Source: Spongilla lacustris | Lineage: Eukaryota; Porifera; Demospongiae; Spongillida; Spongillidae | Reading direction: 5' to 3' | NCBI GenBank assembly: GCA_949361645.1 | Contig: OX442436.1 | Span: 2,294,032 to 2,358,031, forward strand | Length of the DNA stretch: 64,000 bases | Notes under the pieces: generated by a model | What the model was told of the DNA's origin: nothing | Database searches by the model: none | Seen by the model: only the letters and a program-made list of their open reading frames with translations | In this document: piece after piece, positions 33,901 to 56,508 of the stretch | Layout: each line of letters opens with the position of its first letter | How positions within the stretch are numbered: position 1 is the first letter of the stretch | Program-made: the position numbers and the translations under genes

Positions 33901-35399
33901 GTTGCAATATGACATTAGAATTTAAGAAAGCAAGCATTATGTAAATCCATATATAATTATTTATTCAGAAGTAATTAATGAAATTACGGTAGGTAATTAC
34001 TGTTTCATACCGTAAACTACCGTTTACAATTTGCAAATAAGAAGTACAGTCAGTGTTCATGGACCTCTTCGTAAAGTAGCCAAGAAAGGTGATTGGTTGG
34101 GCATTCATGTTAAGGACTATTAAAATAACGTGTGTATGATTGAGTTGCGCAACATTATACCCTATGGTCACTCGGTCAGGACTCGGGAGTAAGGTAAACT
34201 GTCATATAACAATGGCTTTCCTTCATTTATTCGAATGGAGGGGGGGGGGGGGGGGGGGGCAGCATTATGTGACAATCCAGTTTGGTTCCGACCTTATACT
34301 GCTCCGACCTGCCTTATTCGACAATTAGACCTGATACACGTGTAGGTCCGAGGAAAAGTCAGTGAGTAAACTGCGCAATAAACATGCTTGGGTACTATAA
34401 ACTTTGCCATAAATCCCCTCTTCAGTACTTTGCTTTTTATCTGGATATTGGTAGCTTATTTTGTGCATGGAGATATTTTATGAAAATTAATTAATTTTTT
34501 TTTGTGACGAGCACTGCATGTTGTAGTACCTACACACACTTGCCAAATTTGAGGTACATATATGTACTAAAAAATTGAATTCCTTTCGTAAACATTCTCC
34601 TTCTGACAGTCAGTGACAGTGTAAACAGCTGAAGCAAATACATGGTTTCTAAAAGTTTTGTTCAAGTCCGTTGAGGGATGGAAGGTTGTATGAATGTAGT
34701 AATGCTACGTGATATTACTAGATGCTTTTGCTGCATTTGTGTATCCCCTATATGCAGGTGTGGTGAAAGTTTATCAGTACATGTTCGATGCTGGTGCTGC
34801 TACTGTAAAAGTCACAATTGATGAAGTTGGGCCACTTGATGCCAATATTGGAATGGCATACGAATTTTGCCACTTCTTGATGTACAAAAGCGATGGTTCA
34901 TTACTATTTGATGGAAAGTATGTTTTTAATGTATATAAGATCAACCTTGAACATTTTTAGAAATACATTCATACTTTCATTGTAGTATATCAGTATAAAG
35001 TTTATGCTACAGTTAACCACATTTCTTCTATGCACTGTGTTGCTAATTGCAGGTAGTTGTGAAGAAAAAAAAAACGTTTCAGCGTCACTTATTGTGTCCA
35101 ATTACTTTATCTAAATGATGTGAAATACTTTTGCAATGGGTTGTGTTAATAACTGATAAATGGAGCATGAAAATGAATGACTGCAGTATTCTATTGCCTT
35201 TGCTTTGCAAGAAAGAACTCTTTCTACATTGCCATTTAATAGCATTATTAGTTATCATTGTATACGATTGCTTTCAAAAGTACCAATCTTTTGCTGTATG
35301 TAAGTTTGGATGATTTGTATCTACAGGTATGTGGTACTTTGGAAACGAGTGGAAGGCCAATGGTACATCTACAATGACATCATCAACTTCAACAACTAA
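27957..35399 (+). CDS. DUF4440/SnoaL-like (NTF2 fold) protein, four exons, one-base frame lesion
   Basis: Exons: 27957-27966 (MAE+1 nt), 28054-28198, 34758-34917, 35327-35399, all with GT-AG borders and matching phases. Readings: LREEIEKIDA..., then LFNQQDAVGIAELYSVDCKI, VVKVYQYMFDAGAATVKVT, and the family's closing YVVLWKRVEGQWYIYNDIIN with stop at 35399. About 128 residues, the normal length of a DUF4440 domain, a small NTF2-like cone that typically dimerises; here no enzymatic role can be named. In exon 2 the run AAAA (28088-28091) has one A too many for the frame: it reads to a stop after KVCGLV, while a run of three would give K-F-V-A-L-F-N as in the family. This is either a base-calling error or a young pseudogene. 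Intron 2 is 6.6 kb and filled with repeats. Confidence 0.75.
28640..28771. repeat. Perfect 54-bp inverted repeat hairpin (TA-flanked)
   Basis: Arms 28640-28693 and 28718-28771 are exact reverse complements with a 24-nt loop. The ends read TA/CATCATTGGGTG, so a mariner-type MITE of 128 bp flanked by TA duplication is the simplest reading. The transcript of the DUF4440 intron would form a long perfect duplex. Confidence 0.9.
28772..31300. other. Intronic non-coding stretch
   Basis: No gene recognised. A poly(G) tract lies at about 30317-30338. Minus-strand open frames near 29570-30260 have no family signature that I can see. Confidence 0.45.
31307..31558 (-). other. Repeated peptide-like segment, copy 2
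   Basis: 83-residue open frame containing RPTPRNFEMAI and CNDLYPLEFAVQLL, related to 18748-18933. In the minus strand it would be followed by LLDEVLLKMKLCSTEQSVFG. Unrecognised; it could be an exon of an old gene or part of a transposon. Confidence 0.35.
31743..32467. mobile_element. TIR element with TTAA target sites and longer flanking repeats
   Basis: Ends CACCGCGTCCGCGAGT and its inverted copy ACTCGCGGACGCGGTG. TTAA flanks both (31739-31742, 32468-32471). In addition AGTTATGCGCAACCCGTTTT (from about 31712) recurs as AGTTATGCACAACCCGTTTT (from about 32473) in direct orientation. 725 bp without coding capacity. Confidence 0.75.
32799..33119 (+). pseudogene. RAG1 N-terminus-like (N-RAG) fragment 2
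   Basis: Open reading contains SARKKKTRGSYICHEFAAHL, TVFAINTSNDIVNTHPPCF and CYHC, ending near PFFEWKPHCS. The pattern F-x-I-x3-(N/D)-D...HPP.FC..C and the later ..W.PH match the N-terminal zinc-binding region of RAG1 (F.IDV..D....HP..FC..CW ... EWHPH). The leading CxxCG pair is degraded (TLGMSF). It sits inside intron 2 of the DUF4440 gene on the same strand. About 107 residues; no RING follows. I judge it an isolated fragment of the family seen at 11191-12766. Confidence 0.55.
33120..34757. other. Intronic stretch with poly(G) tract
   Basis: Poly(G) of about 30 bp at 34231-34259. Near 33778 CAGTGCTGGATTAATCACTG...GGCCCATAGGC resembles the end of an old hAT copy, but the partner end was not found. 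Confidence 0.4.
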
Positions 35400-35552
35400 T
35401 ATTTTTACCATGAATGCTTAATTTGTGTAAGAACATTGAAGAACAACATTTGTACCTGCATACAATTATCATTGAGTTGACGTATCCAATTCTGTTGCAT
35501 TTAATCTATGAAGCATTCTTCTGTATATGAACTTATTCACTTTTTATATAAA

Positions 35553-35558
35553 AATAAA
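35553..35558 (+). terminator. Polyadenylation signal AATAAA (DUF4440 gene)
   Basis: AATAAA about 155 bp after the stop at 35399, appropriate for the 3' end of this gene. Confidence 0.5.
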
Positions 35559-35599
35559 CACAACTGGTGTAAGGACTCTAAAATGGCTTCGTATAGCTA

Positions 35600-37600
35600 A
35601 TGCCACAAATTAAAACTGTGGTTTCGCCTACATTCCGGGTATTACTTTGAAATAAACATCCTATGACCTAAATAGTATTGCGTGTATGCAAACGTGTATA
35701 TGTATGAAGCATGAGCTGTTGGTTAGGCCAAATAGCTTTATTATGCAATTTCCTGTTATTGCAAGGGTAATATATTGAACTAATAGACAGAGAGTGAGAT
35801 TTAAAATACATGCAGAGATTGACCCTTTCCCTTAACATAACAAAGGATTGTTCCTCCATGTTGCTATTTGCAAGCACACTCTCAGTTTGATGCATTTTCA
35901 CTATTACGTGTGAGTACATCGTTACATGCACCTTTTTAAAGACCTTACAATGAATTATATATAGTGGTGTACAGAGGAAAGGGGAGGAAGCAGGAATTGG
36001 GGCAACATAAGAAAATATTTAATACAACACATGCATCTGCCTAAATGTGCTTTTACTCCACTTCAACTTTAAAAGGGGAGGGCATGCAAAATCTCCACTT
36101 CCTCACTTTCCAGCTCATCACTGCACCTTATTTCCTCCGGTGGCCCGGTAGCTCGCGCACTAAGATGGTTGCACCGCGACCCATTTGCAATATTCCTCGA
36201 ACTTTCTTAAATACATGTAGGACTTCAATTCAGTTTAGCTTTCGTCATTCTTGCAAAGCACAATAGCATTGGAAATGTCGCAACCCGCTGGTCCTATCAC
36301 GTTTAGAAAATTGCTTTCTATTTTCAACCCTAAATAACAGTCGATACATACTGATTTCGTTAAATGTAGCAGTCATACTTTCACAGTCGCATCTGATCAT
36401 GCATGTGATGATAAATATATGCTATACCCGTAGTCAAAGAGATGCAACCAGCATACATAAATCTCAATTATAGTACAGGGAGGAGGGCAGATACTACAGG
36501 GGTTGTGCAATTTATATTTTGTAGGTCAAGTGATGATTAGCCAGTTACAACTGCCAAAGAAGTTGTAACAGCATGAGATAGACCGGCTTTAATTTAATGT
36601 AACGGTCATCAAAGCTTTCAAACTGTCAGAATAAACATGGACAAGTTAGGTTTAGAAATCTGCATCATTTATCCTTAGGTGGAGGGAGAGCTTGAGAGCT
36701 CGAGAATAAGATGGTAACATACTTTCAGAGTCCCAAGACTGTACAGCACTCCCAAAGCTGGATGTATTCATTTTGCATTTCTGTTGCATGATGTACCTAT
36801 GTACATACGTACTCACATAGTAACTGAGGGCGTGTTATTCAGTGTTTCATTCGTACTACACGGCAGGCCCTAATTCACCTGTTGTGCATGATGTCTGATG
36901 TTAATTTATTGAAGGCTTTTAGGATTTAGAAAAGGAAGAGATCTGATGGAGCTCGAGGCTGTGCTTAATTAAGATTCAATTGAAAACCTCAGCTGGATAA
37001 ATGTAGTATCCTTTATATTAGGATTAATTAGCAATCTAATTTTTTTCTATACATCAATTTAAATGCTCTTATTTTAAACTATTTAGCTTTAGACCACCAT
37101 CATCAACGAGGTACAGGATTCATGCTTGATCAGTGTTGTGTATTCTCTTTATCCGGTTGAAAGTTGCCCATGCAGTTAAAATCCAAAATTTCAGAATGAG
37201 AGCTATGTACTGGTATGCAACTGTTAGCATCATGTGATTTGATCCAACATGTTTTTTTGAATGTACTGTGTGCAATTAGCTGTGTGTGAGAAGGCACCTT
37301 ATCATTGGGTGAATGGAACTAGTAATATATAGATATAGAAGTGAAGGAATTTCAAATTTATTTTATTTTGGCTCAGAGAATAATTAGACCAATACCTATA
37401 TGGACAACTGTTCCATCTTAGAAGAGTACAACACCCTATAATTAATTATAACCTAGACTGAAATTCATTTATATGCATTGTGTCAATTCAATATCATTGA
37501 AAACAATTTTTTTAATCATACAAGATGCACCAGAAAAACAAAAAGCTGATTAATATTGACAGCAGTTTGCACTCTAATTACATGTGTTGTGCCATAGAAG
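35600..37600. other. Non-coding intergenic stretch
   Basis: Two kb with no supportable gene, RNA or element. Short open frames show no known signatures. Confidence 0.5.
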
Positions 37601-37601
37601 G

Positions 37602-38084
37602 CTAAGCTCTGCGAGATTTAGTGAAAGATGGATTCCCATCATTCCAGTATATGGTCTTGCATGTGGTTTTCTGCACTCCTCTGTTTGCATACATGCCAGA
37701 GAGAGTAGCCATATCAGTCTTATAACGAATGTCATGCTTAAGCATGTGCACCAGTTTTAGTCCGACCAGGTCAATGTCATCCTCCGTAGTGTACACACAA
37801 ATCACACCGGTGTCCTTGTCCCAAGCATTTGGGTTGTCAAGAGCTGTTGAAGACTTGGCAGCTATGGCTCCAAGCTCCCCACTCTGCACACTTTGCCTGA
37901 TCACGTGCCATGTTTTGTCCAGTTCAGTGCGCTTGCGAAATACCAGCCACTTCCCAAAGGCTTCTTTGCTTCTGAGGTGGTCAGGGCCTTCAATGTATAG
38001 CCAGTAGCCATCAGTAATGCTGGTTGGGTCTATCAAGCTGCTTGAGAAGCTACCACATGATGCTGGATAGGCAAATGGTTGCAT
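37602..38084 (-). CDS. C11orf68/Bles03-like protein (DUF1917)
   Basis: 160-residue open frame. Features in order: GYWLYIEGP, GKWLVFRKRTELDKTWHVI, SGELGAIAAKSST, then VICVYTTEDDIDLVGLKLVH and IRYKTDMATLSGMYANRG, closing in KTTCKTIYWND. These are the hallmarks of the DUF1917 family (human C11orf68, UPF0696), a cytosolic protein fold of unknown enzymology. The first conserved block begins near residue 27, so residues 1-25 may include intron sequence: TTTGCCTATCCAG at about 38056-38068 on the coding strand would be a good acceptor. No upstream exon or promoter was identified. Confidence 0.7.
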   Translation of the reverse strand: MQPFAYPASCGSFSSSLIDPTSITDGYWLYIEGPDHLRSKEAFGKWLVFRKRTELDKTWHVIRQSVQSGELGAIAAKSSTALDNPNAWDKDTGVICVYTTEDDIDLVGLKLVHMLKHDIRYKTDMATLSGMYANRGVQKTTCKTIYWNDGNPSFTKSRRA

Positions 38085-39049
38085 GAGTACAGTATTTTAA
38101 GAACACATTTTTATCCACAAATGGGTTCACATGTACATGCACAACCCATGTATGTGCACATGGCATGCCTACAGAATACAACAACATGCACATAATCATG
38201 TATTCTATTTCATTTAACAAACAGCACATGTAGGTACCTGTGCAACTAAAAGTTGCCGCTTTTCTCTGTACATTAACTATGCACGAACATGTGTCATTTC
38301 ATTATGCTCTACGTATTATAAATCAGAAAATAAAATAGAAGTGCTTCTGCTGACACATCATGAAATAGTTGTTCTGCAAAATAGGATTGATAAAAGAAAT
38401 TGTGGGGCTAAAACCACACCACGTGGCTCTAGAAAGGGCCAGCACAAGTGCTTTTGATAGAATGACTAGCTGCTCTAAGAGGTTAGGGAGGGCTGGGTGT
38501 GATTGCCCCTACCCTAAGAGGTTAGGGGAGGGCTGGGTGTGATTGCCCCTACCCACAGAAAACAACTACTTAGCAATTACTGTTCCAAAGAAGTTTAGAT
38601 CTTCCACTTTATTTCAAACCCCCATGTAGGTAACCAAAATAAATTAGCCACCTACATTCCCAACGCTTCTCTTCCATGGTAGTACATGCAGTTTGTCTTT
38701 GAGAGAAGCACACCCACCCACCTTCCGCCTACAAAAAAAACTCCATGTCCCCATTCCCCCATAATTTCCTGGACCCATGCACTACTAGTATAGGCCTAGG
38801 CCTATATAGTATGACTACATGTACACGTAGGCCTACTATAAACCACATGCGGGGGTGGTAGCGGGGAAAGAGTTGGGCGTGGCTTCTTGGATATGCGCCT
38901 GTTCTTTGTTTTTAAAAAGCTTACGTGATAGGCCAGCTGCCTCCTCACATGCACCTACCTGCCATTCTGGGAAGTTCTTATTATGACGTCAGTGGTGTGC
39001 GGCAATCAGAATACATGTAACGCATCTACTGATAAAACTATAAACAGAG
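38085..39049. other. Spacer with tandem duplication
   Basis: No gene. A unit of about 42 bp containing CTAAGAGGTTAGGG.AGGGCT and GGGTGTGATTGCCCCTACCC occurs twice in tandem at about 38473-38556. Confidence 0.5.
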
Positions 39050-39154
39050 CAGTGGCGGATACAGGGGGGGGGGGGGGGGGGGGGGCAAACCCGGCCTATA
39101 CCCCCCCTAACTAATAAGGATAAGCCTCCTGTCCATTGTAATGAATTTAATTAA

Positions 39155-39943
39155 ATGTCATCAGCGCCGCACTGTCTTAGCGCTAGACCTGTTCACTCCC
39201 CTGACACGTGGCACTTTTTCTATTGTGCTTTTGAGCGTTCAGTTCGTACATTCGTTCAGTGTTCAGTTCGTACATTCGTTCAGCGTTCAGTTCGTACATT
39301 CGTTCAGCGTTCAGTTCGTACATTCGTTCAGCGTTCAGTTCGTACATTCGTTCAGCGTTCAGTTAGTACATTCGTTCAGCGTTCAGTTCGTACATTGCGA
39401 ATTTCAATTTCAATTGCCGTCAGGAAAGTAGTAGATCAAACACAGCGGATCAATGTTCCTGCTAGATCACCAAAAGAATACTTTAAATTGGCTGTTTTTA
39501 TTCCATATTTGGATTGTCTCATTCAGCAATTAGATCTTCGATTTTCGGATCTAACTATTCAAGGTTTACGAGCATTATGTTTAATTCCTTCGCATCTTTA
39601 CAAAAATGATGAAAAGGCTATCGTTGCAGACGACCTATACAAGTTTTATAGTGATGATCTGCCTTTTACACAAGCATTTCATCAAGAGATTGCGCTTTGG
39701 AAAACCATGTGGAATAATTCCCCTATTAAACCAAACTCTCTTGTCACAACCATAGCAGACAGAAATGCATCCCCTACCATGTTCCCAAATATTACAACTA
39801 TCATTAAGCTACTGCTATTCACCTCTGTAACATCAAGTGGACTGGAAAGAGCTAATTCCTCTTTGAGATTTATTAAAAATGCCTGTCGCAGCACTATGGG
39901 AGAAGACAGCGTTAATGTTATTGTATGTGCACAAAGATATTGA
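39155..39943 (+). pseudogene. Partial hAT transposase (P52rIPK/ZMYM-type C-terminal domain)
   Basis: 262-residue frame. Residues 28-82 or so are an in-frame 24-bp tandem repeat (RSVRTFVQ x6) and not transposase. From about residue 105: YFKLAVFIPYLDCLIQQLDL, then YKFYSDDLPFTQAFHQEIAL and WKTMW. The hAT dimerisation region follows: PNITTIIKLLLFTSVTSSGL, ERANSSLRFIKNACRSTMG. The catalytic RNase H-like core (its first two acidic residues) is missing, so this copy cannot transpose on its own. An additional in-frame continuation after 39943 (YRRKYPRRML-like) appears frameshifted. Confidence 0.8.
39236..39396. repeat. 24-bp tandem repeat inside the hAT frame
   Basis: About 6.5 copies of GTTCAGTTCGTACATTCGTT plus CAGC. 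Being a multiple of three, it leaves the frame open. Confidence 0.95.
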
Positions 39944-40223
39944 ACTTAATATTGATGCTATCATTGACAGCTATGGTCGAAAATACCCTCGGAGGATGCT
40001 TCTAATTGACCCTATTTGTGAAGTGTGACTGTTATAGGTATCTTTACTCTGTTTTATAACTTCCAAAAGTGCAAAAAAAACACCAGTGGCTAGGGTTTTG
40101 GGGCGGAGATGATGGTGCTTACTGCGCTTTCCCAGACACCCTGGTAAGTTCGGGGGGGCACGCCCCCATTCCCATCCCTATATGCCCCCCCTAACACAAA
40201 ATCCTGTATCCGCCCCTGCAGAG

Positions 40224-40825
40224 TGAGATCTAGCGCTGTAGCAGACTGCAGATAAAAGCAGAGATAATCTATAGGCCTATATTATCTCTGATAAAAAGTG
40301 AGATTTCAAATCTCCAGTGGTTAGGAACGCACTCTCTGAGTCTCTCTGGAAAACCAGAGCTTGTGTGCTCAAAACACTAGTGGTCTCAAAAGCCAGGGGA
40401 AGGAATAAGTATTCATGATGGTTAAAACTTTTATTATTACTATCTCCTCGGCTTGGGGGTACTGCGCCTTCCCTAATTGAGGGAACGAACAAAGGTGTCG
40501 GGACAAAAGTCACGATGAATCCCACATTGACATAGACATACCACTCTTCCAGGGTACAATAGCCATTGTGGCCGCATCTGGACGTTTGCCATCGGAACGA
40601 ATTCAACGAAGGCCATGTTTCTAAAGTGGAGGAAATGGGCGCAGGTATTTGTTTATGATGCTCAAGGTTCAACGACTCAGGTCATATATAAAACAATTAT
40701 TTTGTGGTTTATCGAGTGTAACGTAAATAGAGACCGGAAGGGAATTTGTTGTCAGCAACAAATGGACTGGAGATAATCGAATCGCGAAACCTGCTACAGT
40801 GACAGCAACCTCTCATTGTACAGCG
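40224..40825. other. Spacer before the phosphatase gene
   Basis: A 131-residue minus-strand open frame (40672-40277) has no recognisable signature; I do not call it a gene. Confidence 0.4.
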
Positions 40826-52781
<11,956 letters not shown>

Positions 52782-53082
52782 TAAAACAGGTTGTCTGTTG
52801 TTGTGTTACACACTCCTGTGCTATTTGTTGTCACACAGAATTTCAAAGATGTCTTGCATCAATTCTCTGCTTTCATATGTAGGTGGATAATGTCCCTCAT
52901 GCAATATAGTTGGTGACGGGACAATATCCATGAAAGATATACTCATGATTGATTTCTCAGTTAGATACACACTATACATACAGTCGCTAGGGCGGTAATC
53001 CAATAATATATCAAGGCATGCCTTTCCCCACAAATTGAGAAAGAAAGTGGCATTCTTCCTAAGGATCAATCTAGACCAGCAG
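52782..53082. other. 3' flank of the phosphatase gene
   Basis: No gene recognised and no clear AATAAA within 300 bp; the nearest downstream candidates are beyond 53700. Confidence 0.4.
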
Positions 53083-53472
53083 ACATTCTAGTGTCAGACT
53101 GGTCCCTCTCCTGCCCAGCTGCATGCATTTGACATAAAGGTGATCTTTTCGCTAAATTTGCAAGAAGTGGCTCAAACCTGTGGTCATGCAGCTGAGATGG
53201 GAGAAGAATCCAAGCACTCTGCAAATGATGAGGCATGTGCTCTTAGAGGATAGTCATGCATCCCTTTGGTTGTGGAAGTGTTTGGGGGTTGGGGCAATGA
53301 AGCTATTGATGTGCTGACTAAACTGTCAAAAAAGATGGCCACCCAGCTATGTCGACCTCTTATGGAGGTTACATCAACCATCTACAGTCGCCTTAGCCTC
53401 ATCCTCGTGAGGCAGAATGCCAGGGCAATTTTGGCCAGATGTGTCCCGCCAACCACATCTTGTGACTTTTAG
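53083..53472 (+). pseudogene. Non-LTR retroelement 3' end (family I), decayed
   Basis: Shows ADILVSDWSLSCPAACAFD (the PAD..W..aaFD nuclease-like motif with two extra residues), then SCIPLVVEVFGGWGNEAIDV and IYSRLSLILVRQNARAILAR. Aligns with the C-terminal part of 54172-55200; interrupted by stops before 53260. Confidence 0.7.
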
Positions 53473-53990
53473 TCGTAGTGTTTTAATAAGCAGTTGTGAG
53501 TAGGTCATAGATAGTATAGTATAATGTTACGACATGTATTGTGAATATATACATGTAGTATATTTAGATTTAGTCTAGGCTGATCATGGTTTATGATAAA
53601 CCATGTTAAATCATAAGTGTTATTTCTAGTTTGGAATATTGAAGTTTATTTATATGTATCCCGCAGGAGATCACCATTGATTTTATTGAGTTGAAGGTAC
53701 CAACTTCATGATCAGTTTAATAATTTGCTTTAAAGTTATTCTGTTAGTTCATATTCATAACTTATTTTAATAAACATTTCTGCTGATTTGTGATGAGGTG
53801 GGAGCCTATGTAATTTTATATTCCACCCACCCACCCACCCACCCAATTATATGCAATGGTGGCACGATTTGAAGGGATTGAACGGCAAAAGATCATGCAG
53901 GCACTTTATCCCCTAAACGTAGAAAAGATGAAAATATTACCAATTTCCTCACATGGTCTTGCAGGTCATTTGAAGAGATAGGCCTACATT
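53473..53990. other. Spacer
   Basis: AT-rich, with a (CCCA)n tract at about 53825-53844. No gene. Confidence 0.5.
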
Positions 53991-54171
53991 AAGGGGGCTT
54001 GTCCAAACGACTTTTGGAAAAATTAGTGTCATTGTGACGTAAGGGTAGGGGGGGGGGGGGGAGGGGTTTAAGGCTATGACGCTAAAGAAAAATTTATTAT
54101 AAGCACGTTTAAAAAAAAATGCAATTCAATTTGATGATTGTGTACAGCGATGCTTCTCAGAATGTACTGCA

Positions 54172-55200
54172 GTGGATGCGTCTGCCTTCACCTGGCAGCA
54201 GGCACAACTGAGCTTAAAGAGGGGGGGCTTAGGGCTTCGGCACCTATCTTGCCATTCCCCTGCAGCATATATAGCTTCATTTCAGTCTTCAGGCCTCTCC
54301 TCGTTGTCAGGTAAGTATCTGTCCTCTTCAGTCGACCTTTATAACAGTCTTGTAGACCCCCAGGATTTCCTTACCCTTGAGTTGGTACAAAATTCCCATC
54401 TCTCACAGAAGGTCTTATCTTCCACGCTTGAAGACCAACAGTTCAATAACCTTTTTCAAAGTGCAATCTTGACTGACAGGGCTCGTCTTTTGTCCATCTC
54501 TTCTCCTCATGCCTCTGCCTGGCTGTCAGTCATTCCCTCCCCTCGACTTAACCTCCACTTGGATCCGGCAGAATTTCAAGTAGCACTAAAGTGGGGGTTG
54601 GGTATCCCAGTTGTCCAAGGCCAAAGTTGCCCTCACTGTCGTTCCTTTGCATTGGATGACTTTGGCCATCACGCCCTCAGTTGTAAGCATGGAGGGGATG
54701 TGATATTGTGCCATAATAAGCTCCGGGACATTTTTTCAGACTTCTGGCAACGTGCTTGCCTGGGTCCACGTCTAGAGATGGGATGCGGGGCTGGGTTTAC
54801 CAATACACAATCCCGCCCAGCAGATGTTCTTGTCCCTAACTGGGACCTTGGCAAACCTGCTGCCTTTGACTTGTCCGTTACGTCCACTCTACATTCAAGT
54901 GTCTTGCTAGAAGCGAGCGTGACGGCAGGTTCGGCAGCCCTTGCAGCTGAGAACAGAAAGCACAACAGCAATGACAGGAAGTGTGAAGAACTGGGTTGGG
55001 TCTGCATCCCACTTGTGGTCGAGACCTATGGGTGTTGGGGTGCTGCAGCAGTGGCAGCTTTTTCTAAGCTTGCTGGTCATCTTTCCACTAGGCTAAACCA
55101 ACCCATGCAAGTCCAAGACCATCTTTGGGATATACAGCCGCCTAGGCCTAGCTTCAACTGCAGAGCCGTCCTGTCCAGGGTAACTTGGACTCTCTTTTAG
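54172..55200 (+). CDS. Non-LTR retrotransposon C-terminus: RT thumb, zinc finger, REL-type nuclease (family I)
   Basis: 342-residue open frame, the best-preserved copy in the window; the real element is 5'-truncated, so the ATG is fortuitous. Order: RGGLGLRHLS (RT thumb, residues about 20-30); long linker; zinc finger CPHC...HHALSC (about 153-170), then HNKLRDIFSDFWQRA; nuclease-like RPADVLV..W..GKPAAFD, where the two acids are 14 residues apart as in the P-D-x12-14-D motif of R2-type endonucleases; then LVVETYGCWG and a C-terminal helix. Established for R2-like elements: such domains nick target DNA for target-primed reverse transcription. That this family does so is inference. Ends in TAG at 55198; an AATAATAATAATAATG tract follows (about 55311). 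Confidence 0.8.
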   Translation: MDASAFTWQQAQLSLKRGGLGLRHLSCHSPAAYIASFQSSGLSSLSGKYLSSSVDLYNSLVDPQDFLTLELVQNSHLSQKVLSSTLEDQQFNNLFQSAILTDRARLLSISSPHASAWLSVIPSPRLNLHLDPAEFQVALKWGLGIPVVQGQSCPHCRSFALDDFGHHALSCKHGGDVILCHNKLRDIFSDFWQRACLGPRLEMGCGAGFTNTQSRPADVLVPNWDLGKPAAFDLSVTSTLHSSVLLEASVTAGSAALAAENRKHNSNDRKCEELGWVCIPLVVETYGCWGAAAVAAFSKLAGHLSTRLNQPMQVQDHLWDIQPPRPSFNCRAVLSRVTWTLF

Positions 55201-55325
55201 GTTCAGTTCCCAGGTTTTTATGCGGCATTTAGTAACATTTCATTGGCTTAACCATAATATTAGTAATGTGATGTTTCCATGTATTCTATGTATGTATTCT
55301 ATGATTTTCATTAATAATAATAATA

Positions 55326-56372
55326 ATGACCTTTTGCAATCCATCCTAAGCAGCACTTTAAATATCTCTCTTGGAATTAATGATCCAGCCTGGACACAAG
55401 CTCAGCTTCCTATAAAGCTTGGCGGCCTTGGTATTCGGAGTGCATGTCAGCTTGCACCTTCAGCCTTCCTGGCTTCAGCTGCTGGCACCTCTGATACATT
55501 GAAGAGCATGCTCCCTGCATCTCTGCACAATGCCTCCATCCCTGATGTTGAGTCTGCACTTTCCCACTGGTCCCAAGAAAACAACACAGCCCCACCTGTA
55601 CCTCCTGCTTCTTGTTTTCAAAAAGCTTGGGATCTACCAAAAATGCAGTTGGTAGCTCAAGGTCTGCTGGCCAATGCTGATAGTCCATCTTCCCGTGCTC
55701 GTCTTCTTGCTGCATCCACACCAGAGTCAGGAAAATGGCTAAATGCATTCCCTATATCCTCCATAGGCCTGAGAATGGATAACTCCACCATCCAAATTGC
55801 AGTTGGGCTCAGACTTGGTGTTCCCTTGTGCCATTCACACACTTGTCGCCATTGTGGTTCTCACGTGAATGACCTTGCTACTCATGGCCTTAGCTGTAGA
55901 TGGAGTGAAGGTCGCCACTCCAGGCATTCTAGCTTAAACGACATCATCCACAGAGCACTGTCAGCTGCAAAAAATACCTGCTCGTTTGGAGCCTTCTGGA
56001 GTAGCTAGATCTGATGGTAAAAGGCCAGATGGAATTTCAATGGTTCCCTGGAAAGAGGGGAAACTCCTTGTGTGGGATGCTACATGCAGAGACACCTTGG
56101 CACCATCATATCTCTCCACTGCTGAAAGAGGCCCAGGATTGGTAGCAGCAGAGGCTGAATCTCAAAAGAGGAAGAAATATTCCTCTCTTGGAGCTAAATA
56201 CTTCTTTGTGAGTCTCTTGGTGTGTTTGGTGCTGAAACATTGTCCTTTCTTAAGGACCTTGGCCATCGTCTGCACAAAACCACTGGAGACTCACAATCCT
56301 ACCAATTCTTACTCCAGCGCCTTTCTGTGGCAATCCAGAGAGGAAATTCCACCTCCGTCTTGGGAACATTAA
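55326..56372 (+). pseudogene. Non-LTR retrotransposon C-terminus (family II), one frameshift
   Basis: The first reading (to 56008) holds AQLPIKLGGLGIRSACQLAP, the zinc finger CRHCGSHVNDLATHGLSC, then RHSSLNDIIHRALSAAK. The frame then shifts near 55975 to EPSGVARSDGKRPDGISM, VPWKEGKLLVWDATCRDTLA and AEAESQKRKKY. PDG...VWDAT has its acids 15 residues apart, a related nuclease-like motif. Begins immediately after the TAA-rich tail of the preceding family I copy and ends before another AATAATAATT tail (about 56493). Same family as 1171-2346. Confidence 0.75.
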
Positions 56373-56508
56373 GTTCCTTTGATGGTTCAGATGACTTTTA
56401 GTTCTGTGTGTGAGTGATCGAGTGTGTTAGTGTGTTAGTGTGCCAGTACATTGTATATGTTAGCTTGTGTTGTTGTTAGCCATATATGTTAGTTTAATAA
56501 TAATTAAG

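Larger units (their letters stand above)
39050..40218. mobile_element. hAT transposon derivative with 5-bp target duplication
   Basis: The left end CAGTGGCGGATACAGG and right end CCTGTATCCGCCCCTG are inverted repeats with one mismatch. CAGAG flanks both (39045-39049, 40219-40223). A poly(G) run (39065-39085) follows the left end. It contains a partial hAT transposase frame. A 5-bp duplication is unusual for hAT (8 bp) but is what the hAT5 lineage leaves. The element at 62070-63058 shares ends and duplication length. Confidence 0.85.

Noticed and set aside
36045..36266. 73-residue frame with a fair start context at AAGATGG (36162)
   Set aside because: No recognised domain, no downstream exon found; too weak to list as a gene.
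40277..40672. 131-residue minus-strand frame
   Set aside because: No family signature, no splice or promoter context; within the range of chance.
55410..55748. Minus-strand frames opposite retroelement ends (also 54669-55007, 56821-57171)
   Set aside because: Antisense of annotated retroelement coding sequence.
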